A DNA stretch of 64,000 nt, from positions 24,057 to 88,056 of the forward strand of contig JAOALB010000189.1 of assembly GCA_025331125.1 (NCBI GenBank). The letters are read 5' to 3'. Source of the DNA: Mycogone perniciosa (taxonomy: Eukaryota > Ascomycota > Sordariomycetes > Hypocreales > Hypocreaceae). Numbering within the stretch: position 1 is the first letter of the stretch; every line of letters starts with the position of its first letter. Positions 26,581 to 37,013 of this stretch are shown piece after piece. The notes beneath the pieces were generated by a model. That model was not told the origin of the DNA. It saw nothing but the letters and a program-made list of their open reading frames with translations, and made no database searches. The translations under genes and the position numbers were made by a program.

Positions 26581-26672
26581 ATAATTTATACTTAATTATT
26601 ATATAATCCTTTCTTTCTAATATTATATAATTTATACTTAATTATTATATAATCCTTTCTTTCTAATATTAT
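26581..26672. repeat. Perfect 46-bp tandem duplication
   Basis: Units 26581-26626 and 26627-26672 are identical, followed by 6 further matching bases. Because RIP would have made the copies differ, the duplication most likely arose after the surrounding gypsy body was mutated. Confidence 0.85.
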
Positions 26673-28120
26673 ATAATTAATATTCATAAAACCCTTTAAT
26701 TTCTATTATTAAGTTTAAAAAGCTTATATATTACCTTTATAGTTTTTAATAAATTATAAGCTATTATAAATACGTGTTACAAAACTCTAACCTTTTTTAA
26801 TATTTATAATATAAATTAATTCTTTATTAAGTATATTTTTAATAGGTTTAAATAAATCTTTTTAAAAATATTAATATACTTTAAAAAAGATCTTCTTTAT
26901 ATATAAACTATATATTACTTTAGTTTTATAATTAATTCAAAATATTATATCTTTTAAAAGTATTTAACAAGAGTATTATTTTATTCAAATAAACAATTAC
27001 TAAATTATAGAAATATTCTTTAAATATAAAGGTAATTGTTTCTTAAGATATTATAAAAGCTTTAAGAAAACTAATGGCTATAATTAAATATATAATAAGC
27101 TATATTTAATTAAAATACTTTTTTGCTTTTATATTTGTTTTAATTTAAATAAAATTATAAATACTTTCAAAGGTTAATATTAAAGAAAGGACTTTATATA
27201 GTCTATTCATAATCTTATAATTAATTATAATACAGCTTTATCTAAAATAAAACATTTATTGAATGAGTAATATTTTATGACTAATTATAATGCCTTTTCA
27301 AAATAAATATAATAGAATTATATATTTCTAATTAAAAGGATTAAAAAGGAAATTCAATTAATATATTATTTAAACAATTACATAAACTTTTAAAGTCTTT
27401 GTATTAAATTATAAGTTCTTTAAACAATAATATTTATACTATTCTTTTGATTCTATTTTATAATTCTTATAATAATATTTTAATAATACTTTATAAAACA
27501 TTTCTTTAAAGAGTCTATTATATCTTTAATGTTTATAAAGACTATTTTACAATTATTTTAAAGTCTTTTACGTTAAATAGTTTTTAAATATTATTAAATA
27601 CTTTTTATAAAAATAATTACTGTTTAAATATTTTATCTTTCATTTTATTTAAACTCTCTTTTTAAATAAATAGCTTCTATAAGTAAATAAAAGATAACTT
27701 TTTAAATCTTTTTTTCATTTTATTTAAAACGTTTATATAAAGGTCCTATTTTATTATTAAACCCCTTTTAAATATATATGTTTTTAAAAACATTTTATTA
27801 TTATATTAAATAAGGCTTATTGGTTTATTTAATATTGAAACTATTCTAATTTAATAAAATAAAATTAATAATAACATGATATTTCTTTATATCTGTTATA
27901 TTATAAAAAGTAATCTTTTGATATTTCATAATTCTCAATTTAAAATATAATAAACCTTTAGTATTACCTTTTGAATTTAGTATTTCAAAGGAATATAATT
28001 TCTCAATTATTACTTTATACTGCCTTTATTAATAGTATTAATTTTATTTTAAATCTTATTTTATATATAAGCTTTATAATAAATAAAAGTCTTTTAAAAT
28101 AAATTTATATTTTATATATT

Positions 28121-28390
28121 TATAATAAAATATAGTATACTTATATAAAATATAATCATATATATAAAAGAATTCAATTTAATAAAGAAGTATATTATAA
28201 TAGCCTTAATATATATATTTATAATTAATATAAAGGGTAAAGAAAAATATATATATTTTAAATAACTATACTTTAATATAGTATCTATATAATATATATA
28301 TTAATCTATATTTATTATATAAATAAGAAAAGCTTTTTACTATCCATAAATATAATTATATAATAATTTAATATTAAAAGCATTATACTT
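28121..28390 (-). repeat. Copia 3' LTR (reverse)
   Basis: The left half matches the family well (AGAAGTATATTATAATAGCC; TATAAAGGGTAAAG). The last 50 bp are too decayed to align, so the right limit is inferred from the 274-bp family length. Confidence 0.65.
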
Positions 28391-29577
28391 TTAATTTAAT
28401 TTATTAAAAGGAATTTTAACCTTTCAAAAAGGTTTATTATTTTAAATACTTATAATACTAATACCTTTTTAATATAAGTATTTAAAAAGTAAAATATTTT
28501 AAATAATTAATTACTATCATAATAAAGTATATTCTTAATAATAAATAACTTTTAAGTTAAAATTAAATAGTTTTCTTATAGTTTTATATATTTTATTTTA
28601 ACAGTTATATATTTATTAGATTTTATAATAAGTTAAAGTAATTAAACTATTATTATATACTTTAATAAATTTATTAATAAATATAAAGTAAATAAAAAAT
28701 TAAAAAATTAAAAAACTTTTTTTTTATATTTCTAGTAAAATTATATATTTTATATATTAACACAAGATAAATAAATATTAATTTCTATATCCTTTTTAAT
28801 AAAAAGTATAAAATGTATTCATATTAAAATTAAATATTTTAAAAATAATATAAATACTTTTATTATTATTTAAATAATAATAAAGAATTTAATTTTAATT
28901 ATATAAGTAGTAATAATATGTTAATATATAATATTTATAAAATAAAGTTTAAAAGGAATATAATAAAATGCTATTATAATAAGTTTTAAAGATTTCTATT
29001 ATTAATAAAAAAACGATTATATAAAGTATTTAAGATTTATACTTTATTTTACTTTTATATTAAAAGATTAAAATATGTTATAAATATATCATAATATATT
29101 ATTTAATTAATTATTTAAAATAGTCTTCTTTTAAAATAAATTAAAATTTATAATAAAACTAAAGTATTATATATTCTATTTAATCTTATTATAATAACTA
29201 TATAAAATCTAAATTCTATATCTTTTATATATTTCTATAACTAATTTACTTTATTAAACCTTTTTATAAAAGTAAAAGTTATCTTTTAAAGTATTACTTT
29301 AAATCTTTATTAATATATAAATTTTATTTATAAAACTTAATTATTTTAAAGTAAATTTTATTATTTAAATATTCTAAACTCTTTTTTCAATATATTAATA
29401 ATTTATTTTAACTACTTATTAATTTAACTTTAATATTTGATATAATTCTTTATTTTTAAAGTATATTTCTTTTATATTATTTATAATGTATTTTTTATTT
29501 TCAAAATATATATTAAAAAGACTTTAGTTTTAATTCATCTTTAACAATTTTATTAAATAGTTTATTTAAAAGTTATA

Positions 29578-30202
29578 CTATTAGAATAGAGATAAATTGC
29601 TACTAGAATAAATAATCTATACGCCTATACAGAAATCTTCCTAGCTTTCCATTCCTTAATCTTCCGTAACACCTTTAACTACAGTGAAAACACCAATTTT
29701 ATATATTGTAATGGATTTCCCTTTAAATCCGTTATTGGCTTAATACAGTAATACTGCAGATAACTCTAAGCTGCTCGGTTCCGTCGGCTTAACCTCAGCA
29801 TATAACGGGTCCCTTCACACTTAGAGATTAAGAGCTCATAGCCGATATTACAGGGGCTATAGTAAATCGTGGGTTATAAAAGCTTCTAGCCGATAAGGCT
29901 ATATCTCTGCGACAGCAGCAGCAGCAGCAGCATTAAGCTAAATTAAAAAGATTATTTCAGCTACATAGCCAGAATAATAATCAGTTTAAGGGAATATATA
30001 TATAGATAGAATATATGCTAAACACTTGTTATTTAACGCAATTTAATTATATTAAAATAGCTAGCTGTAGATACTATACTATATACTATAATTAAGTGTT
30101 ATATAAAGGAGTAAGTTGTATATTAAAGGAAATTGCAGGCAGAATTTCCATATAGGCGTATAGACTATTTATTCCAGTAGCAATTTATATCTATTCTAAT
30201 AG
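29578..30202. mobile_element. Small inverted-repeat element (MITE-like), 625 bp, TA-flanked, inside the copia element
   Basis: Ends CTATTAGAATAG... and ...CTATTCTAATAG are inverted repeats over about 59 bp (29578-29636 against 30144-30202) with five mismatches, four of them transitions. TA lies on both sides (29576-29577, 30203-30204), as for Tc1/mariner-type insertion. The interior is GC-richer than its host (CTGCTCGGTTCCGTCGGC, ATAACGGGTCCC), carries a (CAG)6 tract and has no long ORF. It is thus probably a non-autonomous element that arrived late or was too short for full RIP. Confidence 0.82.
29913..29930 (+). repeat. (CAG)6 trinucleotide repeat
   Basis: Six perfect CAG units in the small inverted-repeat element. 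CpA sites are the preferred RIP target, so their survival supports weak or no RIP here. Confidence 0.9.
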
Positions 30203-32681
30203 TATTACTTTTATTTAATTTAATGATAAGTTTATAAATAAATATTATATTAAAAGATAATATATAAATATAAAACTAGTGTTATTATTTATAAATAAAT
30301 AACATTATACGAAACTTATAAATAAACAGTATATTATTAATATATATAATGGCTTTTATATTTTCAAAGTTTAAATATTTTAATTGATTTATTTATAACC
30401 TTTTAATTTATATACTTTTTAATATTATGAATTAATCTATATAAAAAGTTTTTTTTAAAATAATTCTTTTTATATTGATTTTAATTTAAAAGTATATGTA
30501 ATATTTTATTATAATTATATACGTTTTATTATTTTATTTAAGGATATATATTAAGATATTATATTAAAAATCTATTATCTTTATTATAATTATATAAAAC
30601 AATTATAAAGATTTTGATGTATTGTAAAACATAATAAAAATATTTATTTTATAAATAAAGTAAATAAAATAATATATAAATAACATATAAAAATATAAGT
30701 TTTGTATTTTATTTATATAATTCCTTTAATATATATATAGTCTATATTTTTTATTTAAGCTTTAAATTCTTTTATAGTTAAAGATATTGATAGTCAATGT
30801 TAAATTTACTTTAAATCTTAATATAATATTAATAAATTATATATTAATTCCTTTATTTTTTATATTATATAGATATTAAGGTTTATATTAAAAGAAGAAG
30901 GAAATGTTTCTATTACTTAAAATAATATATTTAAAAAAAAGTACTATAAAATAAAAAAGGTTTATATTATAAAAATAAAAAACAACCCCTATATTATTCG
31001 TCTTTAAAATTATATTTAAATACATTATACTAATATAAAATATATTGTTATATTTTAAAGGTTATATCCCTCCTTTTCAAGCTTAAATAAAAATATAATA
31101 TTAATATAAAGTCTTTTAATTATACTAATATTTATAAACTTTATTAAATTTATAAACTTTTAAACTTAAGGTTTAAATGTATTTATTAACAAAAAGCTTT
31201 TTCTATTAAGTCTTAAAGTTTCTTTATATTTATATAATTGTTTTTGTATTTAAAATAAAAAGTTTAAAAACAAAATCACTTTTATTATTTATAAAATATA
31301 TAATATTATATATATTTAAAGACAGATGTTAAACCAATAATAAAGTATATTAAATATATTAATTTAAATTAATATATAACTTGAATATATAATAAAACTT
31401 ATACTTCCTTTATTAATAGAATCTAAAAAGATTAAAATAATTATATAAGTTAAAATTATTTTTCTTTAACTTAATAAAATTAATACTTGTTTTATAAAAG
31501 ATATTATAAGATATATATTATTATTATTAAAAGTAAATATATATGTGTAAAATCTATTTTATATTAAAGATACCTCTTCTTTTATTAAACTTTCCTTTAA
31601 ATAAAATAAATAATATTATATAGTTATTTCAAGATTAATTATATTTTCTTTTATTATAGAAATATCTCTTTAAATAAAAGCTTTTAAATACATAGTATCA
31701 TTTACTACAGTTTTGTTTTAATGGTTATTAAAAATAATATAAAGATGATAACTATAATGTTTTTATATTGTTTATATTATTTAAAGAACATTTACTTAAT
31801 TGAATAAAAAAAGGAATCTTTTAATTTTTGTTGCTTTGAATGAATTATCTATATAATATATATAATAGAATGTAAAGATTAAAGTATAATATATTTTTAT
31901 ACCATTAAGAAAGGCCTTTTCAAAAGCTATTTTTATAACTTTAAAAGGTTTATTCTTTATTATATTTATATTAAATATATATTTAATTTATATATTATAC
32001 TTTTAAGTTTACATCCTTATAATCTATAGTATATCAAATATATTTATAATAGGTTTATATTTCCTTGTATATATTACTTTTATAAAAGGTTAATCTTTTA
32101 AGCGTTTTTATAATTGAACTAATAATCAATTTATTATTTAAATGTCCATTAGATTTATTAATAATGTTAATAATAAAAAAGCTAAGATTATAATTGAAAT
32201 TATAATTTAAAAGTATATAAAAATTAAAATATAAATATCAATATTAATTCTATTAATATTTACTTTAAAATCATTATTTTAAGTTCCGTTTTTTTATATA
32301 TATAATAATAAATTAATACTTTTAAAGTAAATTATTATAATAAGTCAAAATATCTATCAAAAGATTATTACTTTTAAATTTATTTAAAGTAATCCTTTTT
32401 AATTTAATTAAACTAAATAGCTTTCAAGTAAAAAAGTAATTATTATTTTAATTCAAGAAATTAAAATTAATTTTCTTTTAAACTTTTATAATAATTATAT
32501 AAGTATTGAAATAATAATTGATTTAATTAATTAGGCTATTAGATTTAACTTTATCTTTTATATTATTTATTATAAAAAACAAATTTAAAACCTTAACCGT
32601 AAAAGGAAAATATAAAAAAGACAATATAGTTTTAAAAGGAACTTTTAAATAACTTCAATAATTATTCTTTAGGTTTATAAT

Positions 32682-32953
32682 AATAATAGAATATAATATA
32701 GCTATATAAGGTATAGAGGAAGAAATAAAGTTTCGATTTTTAAAAGAAATATTGTAATAGCTTTACTATATATCTATATAATTGATATAAAAACTAAAAG
32801 AAAGAATATATATATTATAAGCGCCTATATAGCTTAATATATTATTTCTATAATATATTTGTTAATTGCATTTTTACTTTATAAATAAATAAAAGCTTTT
32901 TAATATTTATTAATATTAATAAATAATAAATCCTTAATTAATTTAATTTTATA
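32682..32953 (-). repeat. Copia 5' LTR (reverse)
   Basis: Anchors GCTATATAAGG, TATAAGCGCCTATATAGC and AAATCCTTAATTAATTTAA align with the LTR at 243 across 272 bp. Confidence 0.75.
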
Positions 32954-35029
32954 ATATTTTTATATTTATTATATTTAAACTTTATTTTATAAATACATAA
33001 TACATTTATTTTTTAATAAAGTCTATAACTTAATAGTAAATATACTATATTATTAGTTTATTATAAGTATTAAATATATAATATATTTTATTTATATACA
33101 ATATACTTTCAATTATTATATTTTAAATAATAGTATTAATTATATTTAAGGTGTTTATTTTTATATATATATTATTTTATTTATTACCTTTAATAATAAA
33201 TTTCATTTTTTCTAAATTTATACTTTTAAAGTCTTTATAATTAATAATATTTCTTTAAAGTTTTAGTATTTAATTTAATTACAGTATATTCAAAGTTTAA
33301 ATCCTTTATAATTATAATTTATACTTTAAAAGTATTATAATGTTATAAATATTTTATAGAGTAAAGTAAAGTTCCAGTTCAAACTATACTATATTTTTGA
33401 GAGGTATATTATATTTATATATAATATATATAATTCAAGATATAATATAATATCTTTTATAAACATAATTCTTAATAATATAATCATAATATATATAAAA
33501 GAATATAAATTCTCTTTGTTTTATTATATATTTATAGTATTTTCTCTAATTAAATGTCTATAATATATATTTACTTTATTTTTAATATTCCTATTTATAT
33601 ATAATACATTTCTTTATTTTAAAAGTATAATATCTTATAATAATAATGTATATTATAAAAATTTATTTCTATCTTTATTATAAACACTATGATTTTAGTT
33701 TTACTTTTTATTATGTCAAATAACTTAATTAAAATATAAATAATCACTTATAATTATTATTTATTTATTTAAAATATTATTATTATAATTTAACTTTATA
33801 TAATTAAAGTTTAACTTTTATTTTATTTAATAAATTAAATATAATAAATATTTATTGATTTTAATTTCTTTGAACTATTTTAAATATTATTTATCATTAT
33901 TTTGATAAACTTATAATTAATATAATTATGATTATAATATATAATTCAATTAAATAAACTATAAAAATAGCTTTTAAAACTATTTTAATTTTATAGTTTC
34001 ATTTTAATATAAACCTTTAAAGTCTATAAACACTAATCTTTATAATTCTTTATAATTCTTTTTAAAAGTATTTAAACTTATTATAATCATAATAAAGAAC
34101 CTTGTTTCTTTTTTTATAATATTTAAATTTATTTACTTTAACCTTTTTCATCAAAGTTAATTATATATTTATATTACTCTCTATATTTATATAGTTTCTA
34201 ATAAACATAATAATACTTTTAGTAATAAAAAGCCTATAATTCTTTCTTTCAACCTTTATTTTAGATTTATTATAAAACTCTTTAATAAAAGTAAAACTCT
34301 TTTATTTAACCTTAAATATATAGTTTCTAAAAAATATAATATAATTAAAATACTTCTTATTTAATTATATTTATAGATTTACCTTTTAATATATATACTT
34401 TCATTAACATTTTTAAAGATACTCTTAAGTCTTTTTTAAATTGATTATAATTTCTAAATATAAATTATATTTATTTATTAACTTTACTATCATTATTAAA
34501 AAAGTCCTTTAAAATAAAATATAAATTATTCTAAAACATTATTCCTTACCTATTTTATACTTCAAAAACCTTTAGTAATTTCTATGTTGATATAAATTTA
34601 AAAATAAATAAAGTAAATATATAATTGAATATAAAATAACTAAAATATTCTAATATTTCTATTAAAAGGCTTAAAAGGCTATATTGTAGATAATATTTTT
34701 AAATCCTTAAAAAGTTAATTCCTTTTAAAGTTTAATTTTATAAACTTATAATAATTATTTATAATTAATAAATTATTTATTAAGATTTTCCTTTTTATAC
34801 CGAAATATTAATAATAGTTTTCTTTCTTTTATATAAGTAATGTTTATATATTTAAACGCCCTTTTTATATAAATTTAAGATTATTTTAATTTATTAACTT
34901 TATTATTATTTTACTGTTAATAGTAAAATAAAATAAGATGTAAATTATTAATATTATTAAAAAGAGTATTATAGAAGATATATTTATAATATTATTTCTA
35001 GAATTTAATAGCCTTTTCAATATACTTTA

Positions 35030-35442
35030 TTTACATTTTATAAGTTAAATGAATATTTAAACACTAAATTAAAGTTCATAGGATTATCTTAATAACACAA
35101 TTTAATATAAATATTTAAGAAAATAATATAATTATTATTTTATAAACTAAATAGTTTTCATAAATATAACTATTAATAATTATTTAAATAATTATATTAA
35201 ATAAATAATAAACTAGTTATATATATATAAAAGAGATTTATCTATAATTATTTATATTTTAATTAATATTACTATAATTACAGTAACAACATACTAATTA
35301 ACTAAATAACTATATATTTTAAACTAATAAGTATTCAAGTAAATTCTTTTTATATACTAATTACTTTCTAATAATTATCTAAAGTAATTAATATTTTTTT
35401 ATATCCCTATTACTTATTCTTTAACATAGTTAAGTTATACTA
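35030..35442 (-). repeat. Gypsy 5' LTR (reverse)
   Basis: Reverse complement of the LTR at 6206; shared anchors are CATAGTTAAGTTATA at its right end and AGAAAATAATATAA inside. The left limit is approximate. Confidence 0.75.
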
Positions 35443-35529
35443 TTTATAAAGTAACTAAAGTAAATTTATTAAATTAATATTTAATATATAATATAAAACT
35501 CTTATTTCTTAACCTATTAAAATAAATAA

Positions 35530-35703
35530 AGTAAAATTATTAAACCCTTTAACGTAATAAAATACTAAAAAATAAAGCTTATACATTACTTAATAATACT
35601 ATGATCTAACTTAGTATAGTATATCCTTTTATTTCACTCGGATTAGTAGCTTTTGCCCTATAGGATATTAATAGGATATTATATTTCACTATATTATCTT
35701 ATA
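35530..35703 (+). repeat. Element 3'-end-like repeat at the left border of the gene island
   Basis: Shares ordered blocks with 63,765-63,925: ACCTATTAAAATAAA, TTAAACCCTTTAA, AATAAAATAC, TATATCCTTTTA and GGATTAGTAGCTTTT. The window-end copy is followed by (TTA)n; here the sequence becomes ATTATATTTCACTATATTATC, a possibly decayed version of such a tail. It could be the 3' end of a non-LTR retrotransposon whose body was displaced by the gypsy insertion at 35,442. Confidence 0.6.
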
Positions 35704-36290
35704 TTATATGATTTTACCTGGAATTAGCATTTCGAGGAATTGAATGATTTTGAGACCATGAGGGGGATACGAGCAGTAATCAATGAAATGCCATTTAACC
35801 AGGGATCCATCTATGGCCCGGGTTTGAGCCATAAAATGCGGGCCGATTCCCACAACCTGGCCGATGATGCAGGACTTCTTCAATGGATCAGAAATCGCTG
35901 ACGAATGTTCTGAATATCTGATGCGATTACGAGCGCTACTTAGAATAGCATGGCGGGACAATTCGTGGTTGCAAAGTGGGTAGGCGGAAAACGTAGAGGA
36001 GCCAATTAAATATGTGCTACAGAGGAGAATGCAAATCATATGACAACCGCACCCGGAGACAATCGCGAAGAAGTATTCACAGCGAAAGGGTTAGGCAAGC
36101 AGTAGAAGCAGGCATACATACGAGTAGTTGACGTGTTTGGTGCTGGCCTATTCAGTGGCATGGCTAGATCGGGCTGGGTGGAACCAAAGCGGCACGGGGG
36201 AACTAAACCCGGGCACGGGGGAATAGGACTATCGTGAGGGAACCAAGTCCGGCATCCGGGGGAACCATTGGTCTGGTGCTCGAGAAACAA
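35704..36290. other. Unassigned sequence with two short reverse ORFs (possible gene remnant)
   Basis: Two overlapping reverse ORFs (111 aa at 35704-36039, 84 aa at 36036-36290) and a forward reading of about 57 codons, starting just after the stop near 35727 and including an ATG at 35758. I recognise none of them. The 111-aa ORF runs into the AT-rich edge, and the 84-aa ORF is proline-rich and covers the GGGGGAA repeat, so neither is convincing as a gene. It may be the decayed edge of a former neighbour gene whose remainder was lost to transposon insertion and RIP. No splice-consistent model was found. Confidence 0.25.
36170..36267 (+). repeat. Degenerate GC-rich short repeat, about 5 units
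   Basis: Five related units built around CGG(G)C-A-CGGGGGAACCA start at about 36170, 36190, 36208, 36233 and 36249. Each ends in GGAAYNA after a G run. Spacing is irregular (about 16-25 bp). It lies about 0.75 kb before the katG2 ATG. It could be a small minisatellite or a cluster of binding sites; nothing in the sequence decides between these. Confidence 0.55.
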
Positions 36291-36370
36291 ATGTGTCTTT
36301 GCCTTTGGATGTTGAAGGTACTATTACTAGTACTAGGTCATAGTTCGGATTCTCAATATGTTGGTGTGAG

Positions 36371-36410
36371 AGTGTAAAGAGTCAGTCAATATTCTCCCTT
36401 GACTTACACT
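36371..36410. repeat. Inverted repeat (bulged hairpin) upstream of katG2
   Basis: AGTGTAA at 36371-36377 pairs with TTACACT at 36404-36410, and GTCAA at 36385-36389 pairs with TTGAC at 36399-36403, leaving a 9-nt loop and a 7-nt bulge. No function assigned. Confidence 0.4.
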
Positions 36411-36737
36411 TTGAACCCCCTCGATGCTGATACTCAGCCTTTAAAGTCTTCTAATGTGCCAGCCTGTTCACCCAACGGTAAGATGAATCGGCAGTGGGCT
36501 GTGTAAGGAATCCGCATTCGGACTAGTTCCTAACTCGGTGACGCCGATTCGGAGGAGATAATAAGCCAGATATGGAGAAACACGTCGCCGATCAATTGCA
36601 AATTCTCCTTTCATAACTGGTCACGCCACCAGCGCTAGGCTGAAATTCGAGGAGAATGCAACACGGGTGCATATTCACAATTCCCGAGTCAGCCGGCAGA
36701 TCATCATTTCATCCTGTTTCAGTTAGATCATACGATC

Positions 36738-36744
36738 TTAGTCA
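36738..36744 (+). promoter_or_regulatory. Candidate Yap1/AP-1-type site (TTAGTCA) upstream of katG2
   Basis: TTAGTCA, 270 bp upstream of the ATG, matches the Yap1 response element variant recognised by fungal oxidative-stress bZIP factors. This is plausible for a peroxide-detoxifying gene, but a 7-bp match can occur by chance. Confidence 0.35.
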
Positions 36745-36893
36745 GGGATGAGATGATCCTTCTGCAACCGGATATCATTGGCAAGCGATACGACTGTAGC
36801 AACCAAATGAACAAGCACAATATTCATGCTGACACTCTGCATAATACTGAGTATCCCTGAAACCGGAGAAATTCCTTTTATTGTTGATGCTAG

Positions 36894-36901
36894 TATAAAT
36901 A
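36894..36901 (+). promoter_or_regulatory. Candidate TATA box of katG2
   Basis: TATAAATA lies 113 bp upstream of the katG2 ATG in otherwise mixed-composition sequence. A pyrimidine-rich stretch (cttcccccc) sits just before the ATG at about 36994-37003, as is common in fungal 5' leaders. The transcription start cannot be placed from sequence alone. Confidence 0.5.
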
Positions 36902-37013
36902 TCAAGGAGAATACCACAAGGTCAAAATTCACCCACTACGATCGCAACGGCTGGTCTCGACAAGATACCACAGAGCCCTAAGAAGTATTAACTACTTCCC
37001 CCCAATTGCGGCG

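Larger units (their letters stand above)
28121..32953 (-). mobile_element. Reverse copia element inserted in the reverse gypsy, 4,833 bp
   Basis: Flanked by a perfect ATATT duplication (28116-28120 and 32954-32958). The right LTR (5', 32682-32953) and left LTR (3', 28121 to about 28,390) are reverse copies of the 274-bp copia LTR. The size fits the 4,970-bp copy once small deletions and the inserted 625-bp element are counted. The interior is stop-filled, and I did not trace its RT box. Confidence 0.8.
23873..35442 (-). mobile_element. Reverse Ty3/gypsy element, interrupted by a copia element; 3' LTR missing
   Basis: The right part (32954-35442) and left part (about 23,873-28,115) are consecutive in the reverse complement of the gypsy at 6206; the join at 28115/32954 corresponds to about 9,010 in that copy. 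The 5' LTR is about 35,030-35,442. The reverse-transcriptase box lies at 26980-26991 on the minus strand and reads VIVYLNKIIL (YLDD changed to YLNK), followed by NTFKRY. The left end is cut at the copia LTR at 23,872, close to where the 3' LTR should begin, and no matching 3' LTR was found farther left. Confidence 0.78.

Noticed and set aside
1..35700. Mitochondrial origin of the AT-rich sequence
   Set aside because: Nested LTR retrotransposons with target duplications, RIP-type decay and a spliced nuclear gene in the same window argue for nuclear DNA; no mitochondrial genes or tRNAs seen.
36738..36932. 64-codon reverse ORF with hydrophobic text and an ANDIRLQKD stretch faintly like a terpene-synthase NSE motif
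   Set aside because: The Ser and Glu positions of the motif are missing, it has no DDxxD partner or extension on either side, and it overlaps the katG2 promoter and TATA box. Resemblance judged accidental.
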